From assembly GCF_900104535.1 (NCBI RefSeq), contig NZ_LT629710.1, forward strand, positions 3,941,501-4,005,500: DNA of 64,000 bases, given 5' to 3'. The DNA comes from Nakamurella panacisegetis. GTDB lineage: Bacteria; Actinomycetota; Actinomycetes; Mycobacteriales; Nakamurellaceae. Numbering within the stretch: the first letter of the stretch is position 1; every line of letters begins with the position of its first letter. Positions 54,973-64,000 of this stretch are shown one piece after another. The translations under genes and the position numbers were made by a program. The notes under the pieces were generated by a model. That model was not told the origin of the DNA, ran no database searches, and saw only the letters and a list, made by a program, of their open reading frames with translations.

Positions 54973-56199
54973 TCAGGCGATAGCCCGGCCGACCGCCGCG
55001 GCCAGCGCCACGGCCAGCCCGATCGGGACGAGCAGGGCCAGACCCGTGCCGCTCAGTTCCATGACCAGCACGACCGCGCACAGTGGGGCCCGCTGGGCCG
55101 CGGCCAGGACGGCCGCCGCGCCGATCAGTGCGCAGGCGGCGATCGGGGAGCCCGGCCAGAGCTGGGTGAGGCCCTCGCCGCCCAGCGCCCCGAGTACCGC
55201 TCCGGTGGCCAGCGCGGGGGTGAGCAGTCCGCCGTTCGCTCCAGTGGCCAGCATCGCCCCGGTGACCGCCGGCTTCAGGATCAGCAACACGACGGCCGCC
55301 GAGATGGCCAGCTGACCGTCGAAGGCCAGCTGGGCCAGGCCCTTGCCGTTGCCCAGCAACGCCGGGTAGGCGATGGCCGCCACTCCGAGCAGACCGAAGC
55401 CGACCGTTACCACCAGCGGCAGCCCCCACCCGGATGGTGCCCATCGCCGGCAGGCGGCCGCGTAGGCCCGGAGGCCGCCGCCGACCAGTCCGGCCACCGG
55501 ACCGAGAATCACGGCCAGGAGCAACTCCGGGGTGTGCAGGCTCTGCCCAGGCACGGCGTAGGTCGGATCGTCGCCGAGCAGTGGCCATCCGATGGCGGTG
55601 GCCACGGCGGCGCTCAGCAGCGCCGGGAGGACGTCGGCGGCGGCGGCGGAGACCAGCAGCACCTCCAGGGTGAACACGGCGCCGCCCAGCGGCACGTTGT
55701 AGACGCAGGCCAGGCCGGCTCCGGCCCCGCAGGCCAGGATGGTGCGCCGTTGCCGCGCGGGGAGCCGCATCAGGTCGGCCAGCCACCCGGCCAGAGCCGC
55801 GCCGACCAGGCGGGGGGCTCCCTCCCGGCCCAACGAGGCGCCGAACCCGACGGCGGCGATCTGCAGCACCCCCTCGGCGGTGGTGCGGCCGATGGCCGGG
55901 CGCCCGCCGGCCTCCAGGATCTTCTCGACCGGGTCGACCGGCGGTTGCCAGCGTCGCAGCGCCCACCACCCACTGCCGACGACGACGCCGCCGATGGTCA
56001 GGGCGAGGATGCGGCGGAGGTTCGAGGCGCGTTCGACTCCGGTCAGGAACGTCGCCTCCGTGTAACCGAAGGCCAGGTGTTGAACCAGGTGCAGGAGCAG
56101 GGTGAGCAGCACCCCGCCGACCCCGGCCAACGCGCCGGCGAGAGTGGCGACCACCAGCAGACGGGGGGTGAGCCGGGCAGCGGTAGTCGGGTCGGCCAC
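54973..56199 (-). CDS. ClC-type chloride channel/transporter
   Basis: 408 aa with ~10 membrane helices. GREGAP (variant of GREGP) and PLGGAVFTLEVLL are ClC motifs; the N-terminal anion-binding GSGIP motif is less clear. Moves chloride, possibly coupled to protons. GTG 56199 is the called start. Convergent with ybbN. Confidence 0.88.
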   Translation of the reverse strand: MADPTTAARLTPRLLVVATLAGALAGVGGVLLTLLLHLVQHLAFGYTEATFLTGVERASNLRRILALTIGGVVVGSGWWALRRWQPPVDPVEKILEAGGRPAIGRTTAEGVLQIAAVGFGASLGREGAPRLVGAALAGWLADLMRLPARQRRTILACGAGAGLACVYNVPLGGAVFTLEVLLVSAAAADVLPALLSAAVATAIGWPLLGDDPTYAVPGQSLHTPELLLAVILGPVAGLVGGGLRAYAAACRRWAPSGWGLPLVVTVGFGLLGVAAIAYPALLGNGKGLAQLAFDGQLAISAAVVLLILKPAVTGAMLATGANGGLLTPALATGAVLGALGGEGLTQLWPGSPIAACALIGAAAVLAAAQRAPLCAVVLVMELSGTGLALLVPIGLAVALAAAVGRAIA

Positions 56200-56323
56200 C
56201 CGAGGACGGTACCCCGGACGCCGGAGGTGGAACTGGGCGCGTCGGACGACCGCCGGCGGCCGGTGCGCACCGGCGGAGGACGCCGGCCGTCCTCGGGACG
56301 CGTCGATGGCGCCGGCCCGGCGG

Positions 56324-57592
56324 TCACCGGCAGGCGGCGAGTCCCCGGGCGAAGCCATCGGCGAAACCGGCCAGCTCACCGATGGTGGCGTCCGGCCGGG
56401 CGCGAAGCATGTTCAGCGCCTCGTCGGCGTCACCACCCCACGAGCCGAGGGCGCCGTCTGCCGCGTGTCCGAACACCGACGCGGTCCAGGCACCAGCGAA
56501 GCAGGCGGCGCCCACGGCGGTGCCCTTGGTCGCACGTCCGATGGACAGGGCCAGAGCGGCGGCCGCGGCGAACTGCCCGTACGGCGCGGCCGCGGCCAGA
56601 TCGGCGGCCGAGGGGGTGGCCGCGGCCGCGGAACCCGCTGCGGCCGGGAGCCGGGCTGCGAGCGCCAGCATGGCCGGCCGGCCGGCGGCCAGCGCCGCGG
56701 CGGTGGAGGCGAATCGATGCGGTCGTGGGGTGTCGGTCAGACCGGCCCGCCCGAGAGTGGGATGCAGGGCTCCTCTGGTCAGGGCATGGCAGGCCGCGGC
56801 GCCGGATCGGTAGCCGTCGAGAACGGCGGTCAGCCGATCCAGGGCGAGGCCATGAGCGGTCGGATCGTCGACGCGGACGGTCACCGGGTCGGCGAAGTCC
56901 AGCAGCGGAGCGACGGCGCGCACCATCGACGGCTCGGGCAGACGCACGTGGGCGGTCCGGCCGGCCACCGCCTCGGCCAGGAAGGCCCCGGCGAAGCAGT
57001 CGCCCTGGGCCTCGATCAGCAGGCTCGGGTACTTGGTCGGGTCGGCGGTGCGCTGGGCGGCGGTCGGCCCGATCCGGGCCTGGATGGCATGGCCGAACTC
57101 GTGGGCGAAGGAAGCGGTGAGCCCGGCTGCTCCGTAGTGACCCAGCAGAACCGGGACGAGCCCGGCCGAGTCGTAGACGATCGCATCACCGGTGGGGCAG
57201 TAGTAGGCGTTCCCGGCGATCTGGGACGGCGACGTGATGCACCACGACCGGCCGGCGTCCGCCGACGAGTCGATCGACACGTAGCCACCGGTCAGCGGGG
57301 CGAACTCGTGCCCGAAGGCGGTCGGCAGGGTGGCCGACCAATAGGTGTTCAAGTCGGTCAGTACGCCGGCCACCACGGCGTCGTCGCCGCTGCCGGCGGG
57401 GGTCACCGGACCGACGTGGCGCACGGCCAGCGGGGTCGCGCCCTCGAAGCCGACCACGGTCTCGGCCGGAAGCGCCGACCCGGCCAGCGATCCGGGGGAG
57501 GGCAGCGCGATCGCCGCTAGCAGGGCCAGCGTCGCCGACAGCGCCGCGCCCAGCCAGAAGGCCGGGCGCGGCGCTGAGCGTCTGGTCGTCAG
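56324..57592 (-). CDS. Secreted neutral zinc metallopeptidase, unusual start
   Basis: 377 aa from GTG 57457, or 422 aa if an upstream CTG at 57592 is used. Active-site HEFGHAIQARIG (HExxH) near residue 118 of the short form; Cys in CITSPS and GDCFAGAF. Between 57592 and 57457 the frame encodes a perfect-looking signal peptide (TTRRSAPRPAFWLGAALSAT, then LALLAAIALPSPGSLAG) with no ATG, GTG or TTG before it; a strong hairpin lies in the same DNA. Without that segment the enzyme would not be exported, so a rare CTG start or a sequence error is likely. Confidence 0.75.
   Translation of the reverse strand: MTTRRSAPRPAFWLGAALSATLALLAAIALPSPGSLAGSALPAETVVGFEGATPLAVRHVGPVTPAGSGDDAVVAGVLTDLNTYWSATLPTAFGHEFAPLTGGYVSIDSSADAGRSWCITSPSQIAGNAYYCPTGDAIVYDSAGLVPVLLGHYGAAGLTASFAHEFGHAIQARIGPTAAQRTADPTKYPSLLIEAQGDCFAGAFLAEAVAGRTAHVRLPEPSMVRAVAPLLDFADPVTVRVDDPTAHGLALDRLTAVLDGYRSGAAACHALTRGALHPTLGRAGLTDTPRPHRFASTAAALAAGRPAMLALAARLPAAAGSAAAATPSAADLAAAAPYGQFAAAAALALSIGRATKGTAVGAACFAGAWTASVFGHAADGALGSWGGDADEALNMLRARPDATIGELAGFADGFARGLAACR
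57539..57576 (-). terminator. Hairpin inside the peptidase signal-peptide region
   Basis: CAGCGCCGCGCCC pairs with its exact 13-bp complement at 57564-57576 around a 12-nt loop. It lies 33 nt downstream of the glgB stop and could terminate that operon, while overlapping the proposed signal-peptide codons of the next gene. Confidence 0.55.
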
Positions 57593-57608
57593 GAGGCAGG
57601 ACCCGGGA

Positions 57609-59870
57609 TCACCCGTGCGGCGCCGACTCCGGCACCAGCCAGAGCGCGCCGAGCGGCGGGACGGTCAGCGTGGCCGAGCTGGGCAGACCATGCCAGGGCT
57701 GGTCGGAGGCGACGACCGCGCCCATGTTGCCGGCACCGGACCCGCCGTAGATCGCGGAGTCGGTGTTGACCGCCTCGCGCCAGACCCCGCTGAACGGGAG
57801 TCCGACCCGGTAGCCCGCGTGCGGCTGGGGGGAGAAGTTGACCACGCAGACCAGGGAGGACCCGTCCGATCCCCAGCGGAGGAAGGCCAGCACGTTTCCG
57901 TCCCGGTCGTTAGCGTCGATCCACCGGAAACCCTCGGGCTTGAAGTCCTGGGTGTACAGCGCGGGGGTGGCCTTGTAGGTGCGGTTCAGGTCGCCGACCA
58001 GGCTGCGGATGCCGTTGTGGATCGGGTAGTCCTTGAGCTGCCACGGCACCTGGACCGTCTCGCTCCACTCCCAGGGGGTGCCGAGCTCCTGGCCCATGAA
58101 CAGCAGCTGCTTGCCCGGGTGGGCCCACATGTAGGCGTAGTAGGCCCGGAGCGTGGCCGCCTTCTGCCACTCGTCGCCGGGGATCTTGCCCCACAGGGAA
58201 CTCTTGCCGTGCACCACCTCGTCGTGCGAGATCGGGAGGACGAACTGCTCCGTGTAGGCGTACATCATCGAGAACGTCAACTCGTTGTGGTGCCACGCCC
58301 GGTAGATCGGGTCCCGGGCGATGTAGCCCAGGGTGTCGTGCATCCAGCCCATGTTCCACTTCAGGTGGAATCCGAGGCCGCCCAGGTACGTCGGCCGGGT
58401 CACGCCCGGCCACGCCGTCGATTCCTCGGCGATCATCATCGCGCCGGGGACGCGCTTGCCGACCGTCGCGTTGGTCTCCTGGATGAAGGCGACTGCGTCC
58501 AGGTTCTCCCGCCCGCCGTAGACGTTGGGCAGCCACTCGCCGGCGTTGCGGGAGTAGTCCAGGTAGAGCATCGAGGCCACCGCGTCGACCCGCAGGCCGT
58601 CCAGGTGGAACTCCTCCAGCCAGTACAGCGCATTGGCGACCAGGAAGTTACGCACCTCCCGACGGCCGAAGTCGAAGACGAAGGTGCCCCAGTCGGGCTG
58701 CTCGCCGCGGCGGGGGTCGGCGTGCTCGTAGAGCGAGGTGCCGTCGAACCGGCCGAGGGCCCATTCGTCCTTGGGGAAGTGAGCCGGCACCCAGTCCAGG
58801 ATCACGCCGATGCCCGCCTGATGCAGCCGATCCACCAGGTACCGGAAGTCGTCGGGCGACCCGAACCGCGGGTCGGGGGCGTAGTAGGAGGTGACCTGGT
58901 AACCCCAGGAACCGCCGAACGGATGCCCGGCCAACGGCAGGAACTCGAGGTGGGTGAAGCCCGTCTCGGCCAGGTCGGCGACCAGGGCGTCGGCCATCTC
59001 CCGATAGCCGATGTCGGTGCGCCAGGAACCGGCGTGGATCTCGTAGATGGACATCGGGCCGGCCAGATGGTCCGCCGCACGGCGTTGCTCCATCCAGGCG
59101 TCGTCGGTCCAGGTGTAGCTGCTCGTGGTGACCACCGAAGCGGTGGCCGGGGGAATCTCGGCGCCGAAGGCCATCGGGTCGGCCTTCTCCCGCCAGACCC
59201 CGTCCTGGCCCAGGATCTGGAACTTGTAGCGGGTGCCGGCCCCGACGTCGGGCAGGAACACCTCCCACACACCGGACGAGCCGAGCGAACGCATCGGCTG
59301 CCCGGCCCCGGACCAGTGGTCGAAGTCGCCGGTGACCCGCACACCGCGGGCGCTGGGGGCCCACACCGCGAACGAGGTGCCGGTGACGCTCCCGATCGGC
59401 GTGTCGTAGCTGCGGACATGCGCGCCGAGGACGGTCCAGAGGAATTCGTGGCGGCCCTCGCCGATCAGGTGCAGGTCGATGTCGCCCAGGGTCGGCAGCC
59501 AGCGGTACGGGTCGTCGACCTCGTACGAGATGTCACCGTCGGGACCGGCGTAGACCACCCGCAACCGGTAGTCGGTCGGCGGCCCGGGAACGGTGACCGC
59601 GAAGACGCCGCCGTGCACGTGCTCCAGCGGGGTCTCGGTTCCCTCGGTCAGCAGGGTCACCGACTTGGCGTGGTGGCGCAGGGTCCGGATGACGGTGCTG
59701 CCGTCCGGCTGCGGATGAGCGCCCAGGATGCCGTGCGGATTGTGGGTGTCCCCGCCGATCAACTTCTCGTACTCGTCGATGCTCGGGCCGATCGGCGCCG
59801 CCGGGGTGACCGGCGGCGTTGACACGACCGGCGGAACCCCCGGCTCGCTCGAGGTGCTGGGACTGCTCAC
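57609..59870 (-). CDS. glgB: 1,4-alpha-glucan branching enzyme
   Basis: 753 aa. Adds alpha-1,6 branches to linear glucan. CBM48-like N-terminus ([14 protein letters not shown]), then GH13 motifs: [18 protein letters not shown] (nucleophile Asp), IAEESTAW (acid Glu) and [13 protein letters not shown]. Start GTG 59870 follows GGAGGTCAGAA and overlaps the mak stop (GTGA). Last gene of the glgE-treS-mak-glgB operon. Confidence 0.97.
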   Translation of the reverse strand: MSSPSTSSEPGVPPVVSTPPVTPAAPIGPSIDEYEKLIGGDTHNPHGILGAHPQPDGSTVIRTLRHHAKSVTLLTEGTETPLEHVHGGVFAVTVPGPPTDYRLRVVYAGPDGDISYEVDDPYRWLPTLGDIDLHLIGEGRHEFLWTVLGAHVRSYDTPIGSVTGTSFAVWAPSARGVRVTGDFDHWSGAGQPMRSLGSSGVWEVFLPDVGAGTRYKFQILGQDGVWREKADPMAFGAEIPPATASVVTTSSYTWTDDAWMEQRRAADHLAGPMSIYEIHAGSWRTDIGYREMADALVADLAETGFTHLEFLPLAGHPFGGSWGYQVTSYYAPDPRFGSPDDFRYLVDRLHQAGIGVILDWVPAHFPKDEWALGRFDGTSLYEHADPRRGEQPDWGTFVFDFGRREVRNFLVANALYWLEEFHLDGLRVDAVASMLYLDYSRNAGEWLPNVYGGRENLDAVAFIQETNATVGKRVPGAMMIAEESTAWPGVTRPTYLGGLGFHLKWNMGWMHDTLGYIARDPIYRAWHHNELTFSMMYAYTEQFVLPISHDEVVHGKSSLWGKIPGDEWQKAATLRAYYAYMWAHPGKQLLFMGQELGTPWEWSETVQVPWQLKDYPIHNGIRSLVGDLNRTYKATPALYTQDFKPEGFRWIDANDRDGNVLAFLRWGSDGSSLVCVVNFSPQPHAGYRVGLPFSGVWREAVNTDSAIYGGSGAGNMGAVVASDQPWHGLPSSATLTVPPLGALWLVPESAPHG

Positions 59871-61303
59871 TTCTGACCTCCGGTATTGATGAGTCTGACG
59901 ACTGCTTGGAGCGGGATCGGTTCCCAGCTGGGCCGGTGTCCGTGTTCGTAGGCGACCTCGTAGATCGCCTTGTCGAGTTCGAACGCCGCCAGCAACGAAC
60001 CCATGTCGCGCGGATCCTCTCCGGACACGGCGGCGTACCCGTCGCAGAATGCGGAGCGGTTACGGGCCGCCCACTCCTGCGCACGGTAGGCGTGCTGGGA
60101 GTCCGACGCACCTCCGGAGTGGTTCGCGGCGTAGTCGAAGGACCGCAACATGCCGGCGATGTCCCGCAGCGGCGAGTGCATCGCCCGACGGACGGCCAGC
60201 GGCTTGGACGGCTCACCCTCGAAATCGATGATGGCCCAACCGGTCAGGGTCCGGAGCGTCTGACCGAGCTGCAGATCACCGTGGATCCGTTGGACCCGGA
60301 CACCGCCGGAGGCGCGATCGGCCCGGCTGAAGGCAGTCCGGATCTCCGGCAGCAACTCGCCGATGGACGGGACATGGGCGCCGACCGCCTCCGCGCTGGC
60401 CACCATCGACCCGATCAGCTCGGCCACCTGGTCGGCATCGAGCTCCGCCGTCCCGAAGGCGCGGGCCAGGTCCTGGTGCACCTCGGCGATGGCCCGTCCC
60501 AGCCGCAGCGATTCCGCGGCGAAGTCGCCGCCGACCTCGTCGGCCCGCAGATCACCCTCGGCCATCAGGTCGCGCACGCTGGCCGTGGCCATGGCCCAGC
60601 CCTCCGCGCTGTTGGCGAAGAATCCGGTCAGCAGGGCCAGCGTGGTGCGTTCACCGGCCACCGGCCCTTCGATCACGCCCAGCGCGGGCGCGATGTGCGA
60701 CGACCCGGCGGCCTGCAGCGCCCGGTGTACCTCGGCGTCGGGATTGAGGCCCGGCTCCAACCGCCGGAACACCTTCAGAATGCTGGAGCTGCCGTACACG
60801 ATCGACGTGTTGGACTGTTCGGCCCCGATGACCAGCCCGCCGACCGAGGTGTCGATCGTCGCGCCGGGCTCCGGAACGAAGTCGATGTCGCCGAGGCTGA
60901 CGCCGTCCGCGATGTTCTGCAGGACAGCGCCGGACACGTCGGCGTCGTGCAGGGCGTCGAAGGCGAACAGGCCGTCGACCTCGCCGATCAGCACGTGCGC
61001 GAACCGCTCCGGGTGGTGCTGAGCCCAGCCGACCCAGAGTTGGTACAGCTGGGGTCCGCCGGGGGAGGGCACCGTGAACAGAACCTGCTCCACCTCGCGG
61101 GAGTCGAACTGCCCGATGGGGGTCCTTGATTCGATGGTGACCGCGGTGAGCGCCTCGCCCTTGTGGGCGAACCACCGCTGGCCGGGCAACCATTGGGCCA
61201 GCAGGAGGGCCAGCCCGTCGGCGCCTCCTCCGACGTGCTGTTCGGGGTCCCGATATTCGGTGGCGGTCGCGGTCGGGTGGTTGCCAGGTGCCTCGTCATT
61301 CAT
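59867..61303 (-). CDS. mak: Maltokinase (Mak/Pep2)
   Basis: 478 aa. Phosphorylates maltose to maltose 1-phosphate with ATP. Aminoglycoside-kinase-like fold: [17 protein letters not shown] at the N-terminus, [14 protein letters not shown] (catalytic loop) and [18 protein letters not shown] (DFEGEP metal site). ATG 61303 has GGAGGT 11 nt upstream. 4 nt separate it from the treS stop. Confidence 0.95.
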   Translation of the reverse strand: MNDEAPGNHPTATATEYRDPEQHVGGGADGLALLLAQWLPGQRWFAHKGEALTAVTIESRTPIGQFDSREVEQVLFTVPSPGGPQLYQLWVGWAQHHPERFAHVLIGEVDGLFAFDALHDADVSGAVLQNIADGVSLGDIDFVPEPGATIDTSVGGLVIGAEQSNTSIVYGSSSILKVFRRLEPGLNPDAEVHRALQAAGSSHIAPALGVIEGPVAGERTTLALLTGFFANSAEGWAMATASVRDLMAEGDLRADEVGGDFAAESLRLGRAIAEVHQDLARAFGTAELDADQVAELIGSMVASAEAVGAHVPSIGELLPEIRTAFSRADRASGGVRVQRIHGDLQLGQTLRTLTGWAIIDFEGEPSKPLAVRRAMHSPLRDIAGMLRSFDYAANHSGGASDSQHAYRAQEWAARNRSAFCDGYAAVSGEDPRDMGSLLAAFELDKAIYEVAYEHGHRPSWEPIPLQAVVRLINTGGQK

Positions 61304-61307
61304 CGAC

Positions 61308-63104
61308 TCAGGACACCTCCTGTCCGTTGTATTCGGGTTCGCCATACGGGTTGGAGTCCGGCCGCGTGATGTCGAACCAGTAGAAGCCGTGCCCGGGAAG
61401 GGTCAGCAGGTAGGGCAGTTCACCGATGGCCGGGAACGGGGTCCCACCGGTCAGTTCGACCGGGACGGCGCCGTTGTACTCCCGCAGATCCAATTCCACC
61501 GGCTGCGGGAAACGGGAGAGGTTGTTGACGCACAGCACGGTGCCGGCCTCGCCGGTCGGTCCGTCCGCGTCCGTCGGGGCGTAGGTGCGGATGTAGGACA
61601 ACACCGTCGGGTTGGAGCCGCCGAGGTCGGAGAACTCGCCCAGGGCGAAGGCGGGGTGCCGCTTGCGGATCTCGAGCATCCGGCGGGTCCAGTGCAGCAG
61701 GGATGCCGTGCTGTTCATCTGGGCCTCGACGTTGACCGTCTGGAACCCGTAGATCGGATCCATGATGGCCGGCAGGTACAGCCGGGCCGGATCGGACCGG
61801 GAGAAGCCGGCGTTGCGGTCGGGGGACCACTGCATCGGCGTGCGGACGCCGTCCCGGTCGCCGAGCCAGATGTTGTCGCCCATGCCGATCTCGTCCCCGT
61901 AGTACAGGCAGGGGGATCCGGGCAGGCTGAACAGCATGGCGGTGAACAGCTCCTGGGAATTCCGGTCGCCGTCCAGGAGCGGGGCCAGGCGGCGGCGGAT
62001 GCCGATGTTGGCCTTCATCCGGGGATCGCGGGCGTACTCGTTCCACATGTAGTCGCGGTCCTCGTCGCTCACCATCTCCAGGGTGAGCTCGTCGTGGTTC
62101 CGCAGGAAGATCCCCCACTGGGCCGAGGACGGGATCGGCGGCGTCTGGGCCAGGATCTCCGAGATCGGGAACCGCGACTCCCGGCGCGCGGCCATGAAGA
62201 TGCGCGGCATCAGCGGGAAGTGGAAGCACATGTGGCACTCGTCGCCGCCCACGGCCGGGTCGCCGTAGTAGTCGACGACGTCCGACGGCCACTGGTTGGC
62301 CTCGGCCAGCAGGATGCGGCCGGGATACTCGTCCTCCACCACCTTGCGGCAGCGCTTCAGGAACGCGTGCGTCTCCGGCAGGTTCTCGCCGTTGGTGCCC
62401 TCACGGACGTAGAGGTAGGGCACGGCGTCCAACCGGAACCCGTCAACGCCCAGGTCGAGCCAGAAGCGCATGACGTCGATCATGGCGTCGCCGACGGCCG
62501 GGCAGTCGAAGTTGAGATCGGGTTGATGAGCGAAGAAGCGGTGCCAGAAATACTGTTTGCGGACCGGGTCGAACGTCCAGTTGCTGGGCTCGGTGTCCAC
62601 GAAGATCACCCGGGCGTCCGGGTAGCCCGCGTCGTGGTCGGCCCAGACGTAGTAGTCGCCGAACGGACCGTCGGGATCGTTGCGCGACTCCTGGAACCAG
62701 GTGTGGCTGTCGCTGGTGTGGTTCATCACGAGGTCGGTGATGATCCGGATGCCGCGCTCGTGACAGGCCTGGATCAGCGCCGCGAAGTCCTGCACCGTCC
62801 CGAATTCGGGCAGCACCTTGCGGTAGTCGCGGATGTCGTACCCGCCGTCCCGCAACGGTGAGTCGTAGAACGGCGGGATCCACAGGCAGTCGACCCCGAG
62901 CCAGGCCAGGTAGTCGAGCTTCTCGATGAGGCCGCGGATGTCGCCGGTGCCGTCGCCGTTGGAGTCGAAGAAGGTGCGGACCAGCACCTCGTAGAAGACG
63001 GCCCGCTTGTACCACTCCGGGTCGGTCGACAGGGCGCTGTGGCCGGGGTCGGGACCCGGTTGGTGATCAGTGTGCGCTACGGCGCGTCCGACGGACTCGG
63101 TCAT
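61308..63104 (-). CDS. treS: Trehalose synthase
   Basis: 598 aa. Isomerises trehalose and maltose. GH13 motifs: TDLVMNHTSDSHTWFQ, DGFRLDAVPYLYVRE (nucleophile Asp), LLAEANQWPSDVV (Glu), LRNHDELTLEMV. Typical actinobacterial length. ATG 63104 follows AAGGAAGGT. Coupled in an operon with mak and glgE; it supplies maltose to the kinase. Confidence 0.97.
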   Translation of the reverse strand: MTESVGRAVAHTDHQPGPDPGHSALSTDPEWYKRAVFYEVLVRTFFDSNGDGTGDIRGLIEKLDYLAWLGVDCLWIPPFYDSPLRDGGYDIRDYRKVLPEFGTVQDFAALIQACHERGIRIITDLVMNHTSDSHTWFQESRNDPDGPFGDYYVWADHDAGYPDARVIFVDTEPSNWTFDPVRKQYFWHRFFAHQPDLNFDCPAVGDAMIDVMRFWLDLGVDGFRLDAVPYLYVREGTNGENLPETHAFLKRCRKVVEDEYPGRILLAEANQWPSDVVDYYGDPAVGGDECHMCFHFPLMPRIFMAARRESRFPISEILAQTPPIPSSAQWGIFLRNHDELTLEMVSDEDRDYMWNEYARDPRMKANIGIRRRLAPLLDGDRNSQELFTAMLFSLPGSPCLYYGDEIGMGDNIWLGDRDGVRTPMQWSPDRNAGFSRSDPARLYLPAIMDPIYGFQTVNVEAQMNSTASLLHWTRRMLEIRKRHPAFALGEFSDLGGSNPTVLSYIRTYAPTDADGPTGEAGTVLCVNNLSRFPQPVELDLREYNGAVPVELTGGTPFPAIGELPYLLTLPGHGFYWFDITRPDSNPYGEPEYNGQEVS

Positions 63105-63199
63105 GCCCACCTTCCTTGATGCGTTGCCTGCGGACGTGCGGCGGTTTTGTTCGAGCAGTACCCAGGACAGCCGGGGGGCAACCGGGTCGGAGGAAGCGG

Positions 63200-64000
63200 T
63201 CAGTATCGCCGCACCGTGAGAATGTGGGCCACGCGGCTGGCCGGCTCCAGACCGACTGTGTCGCGCCCCGTCCAGTGGTACACGTCGCCGGAGAGCTGGT
63301 CGACCACCTGGAAGCTCTCGCCCCAGTTCAGACCGAGTGCCGGAAGGTGCAGATCGGTTTGGCCCCAATGCGATCCGGTCGAGACCAGACAGACCACGAC
63401 CAGGATCACGTCGTCGGTCGCCTCGTCCCGTCGGGAATAGCAGAGCAGCGAGTCGTTGGAGACGCCGTGGAACCACAGGCCCCGCAGGTGCTGGAGTGAG
63501 CGATGTTCCCGGCGTATCTCGTTCAGCCGCTGGATCAACGGCTCGAGCGACTCGCCGCGGTCGAGCGCGGCCTGGTAATCACGCGGACGCAGCTCGTACT
63601 TCTCCGAGTGCAGGAACTCCTCGCTGCCCGGCCGCACCGCCTCGTGCTCGAACAACTCGTACCCGGAGTAGCAGCCCCAGCTGGGCGACATGGTGGCGGC
63701 CAGCACGGCCCGGATGGCGAACATGGCCTGGCCGCCGAACTGCAACGACGCGTGCAGGATGTCGGGGGTGGTGGGAAAGAAGTTGGGCCGCATGTGATCG
63801 GCCGAGTTGACCAGTTCGACGCCGTAGTCGGTGAGTTCCTGCTTGCCGGTCCGCCAGGTGAAGTACGTGTACGACTGGGTGAACCCGATCCGGCCGAGTT
63901 CGTGCATCATGGCCGGCTTGGTGAAGGCCTCGGCCAGGAAGATCACCTCGGGGTGGTCGGCGTGCACCTGGCCGATCAGCCACTCCCAGAAGTTGATCGG
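63200..64000 (-). CDS. glgE: Alpha-1,4-glucan:maltose-1-phosphate maltosyltransferase, C-terminal part
   Basis: 267 codons; the 5' end lies right of the window. Extends glucan using maltose 1-phosphate. VIFLAEAFTKPAMMHELGRI carries the general acid Glu. Then YTYFTWRTGKQELTDYGVEL, NSADHMRPNFFPTTPDILH and a C-terminal beta domain. First gene of the glgE-treS-mak-glgB set, 95 bp upstream of treS. Confidence 0.95.
   Translation of the reverse strand, partial: PINFWEWLIGQVHADHPEVIFLAEAFTKPAMMHELGRIGFTQSYTYFTWRTGKQELTDYGVELVNSADHMRPNFFPTTPDILHASLQFGGQAMFAIRAVLAATMSPSWGCYSGYELFEHEAVRPGSEEFLHSEKYELRPRDYQAALDRGESLEPLIQRLNEIRREHRSLQHLRGLWFHGVSNDSLLCYSRRDEATDDVILVVVCLVSTGSHWGQTDLHLPALGLNWGESFQVVDQLSGDVYHWTGRDTVGLEPASRVAHILTVRRY

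Noticed and set aside
1-64000. tRNA gene marking an island attachment site
   Set aside because: I found no acceptor stem, T-loop and anticodon combination at either island edge.

Overview
The window is GC-rich, double-stranded bacterial DNA with actinobacterial gene content: an Lsr2-like nucleoid protein, a Scy/FilP-type coiled-coil polarity protein beside methylmalonyl-CoA epimerase, thiolase and meaB (the order I recall from Streptomyces), a full GlgE-type glucan operon and a 7Fe ferredoxin of the FdxA type. A free-living, filamentous or coccoid actinomycete outside Mycobacterium fits; the genus cannot be fixed from sequence alone.

Bases 1-19000 look like a redox/low-oxygen/NO accessory island. 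Three paralogous helix-turn-helix regulators of the COG2345/SufR type sit next to small target operons: a DUF2249-cupin protein; a DoxX-like protein with GTP cyclohydrolase I, transaldolase and a ferredoxin reductase; and ferredoxin with a small membrane protein. The three share a C-x13-C-x(28-31)-C cysteine pattern. Around them are cobalamin-independent methionine synthase, a frameshifted truncated haemoglobin, DUF488 and zinc-ribbon proteins, an unusual aconitase, two universal stress proteins and an orphan cytochrome oxidase subunit I.

Bases 19000-28150 are an insertion-sequence scrapyard: IS30 and IS256 fragments, a complete IS630-type element inside a small gene, an IS3 element with a broken orfA, a complete IS481 element, a 5'-truncated GIY-YIG protein, a 5'-truncated HNH-DUF3761 nuclease, decayed excisionase-like ORFs and an intact lipoprotein gene. 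The right edge cuts into comM, leaving only its C-terminal third.

From 28772 on the order is conserved and chromosomal: dprA, lsr2-like, a large membrane hydrolase, xerC, an M23 peptidase, then rpsB-tsf-pyrH-frr-cdsA. A two-gene ABC exporter follows. Next come scy/filP, mce, thiolase and meaB, a second ABC exporter, marR and an acyl-CoA mutase large subunit (propionate/branched-chain acyl-CoA metabolism), and then a DnaQ-like exonuclease, a YbbN-like thioredoxin, a ClC channel and a secreted zinc peptidase. The window closes with glgB-mak-treS-glgE on the minus strand, which make branched alpha-glucan from trehalose through maltose 1-phosphate.

The strongest unusual observations are: (i) the IS630 element, whose conceptual removal with one TA copy restores a perfect 91-codon gene; (ii) two unrelated IS elements whose transposase stop codons are supplied by the CTAG target; (iii) the three cysteine-bearing regulators with inverted repeats in their promoter spacers; (iv) several broken frames (haemoglobin, DUF488, comM, IS3 orfA).
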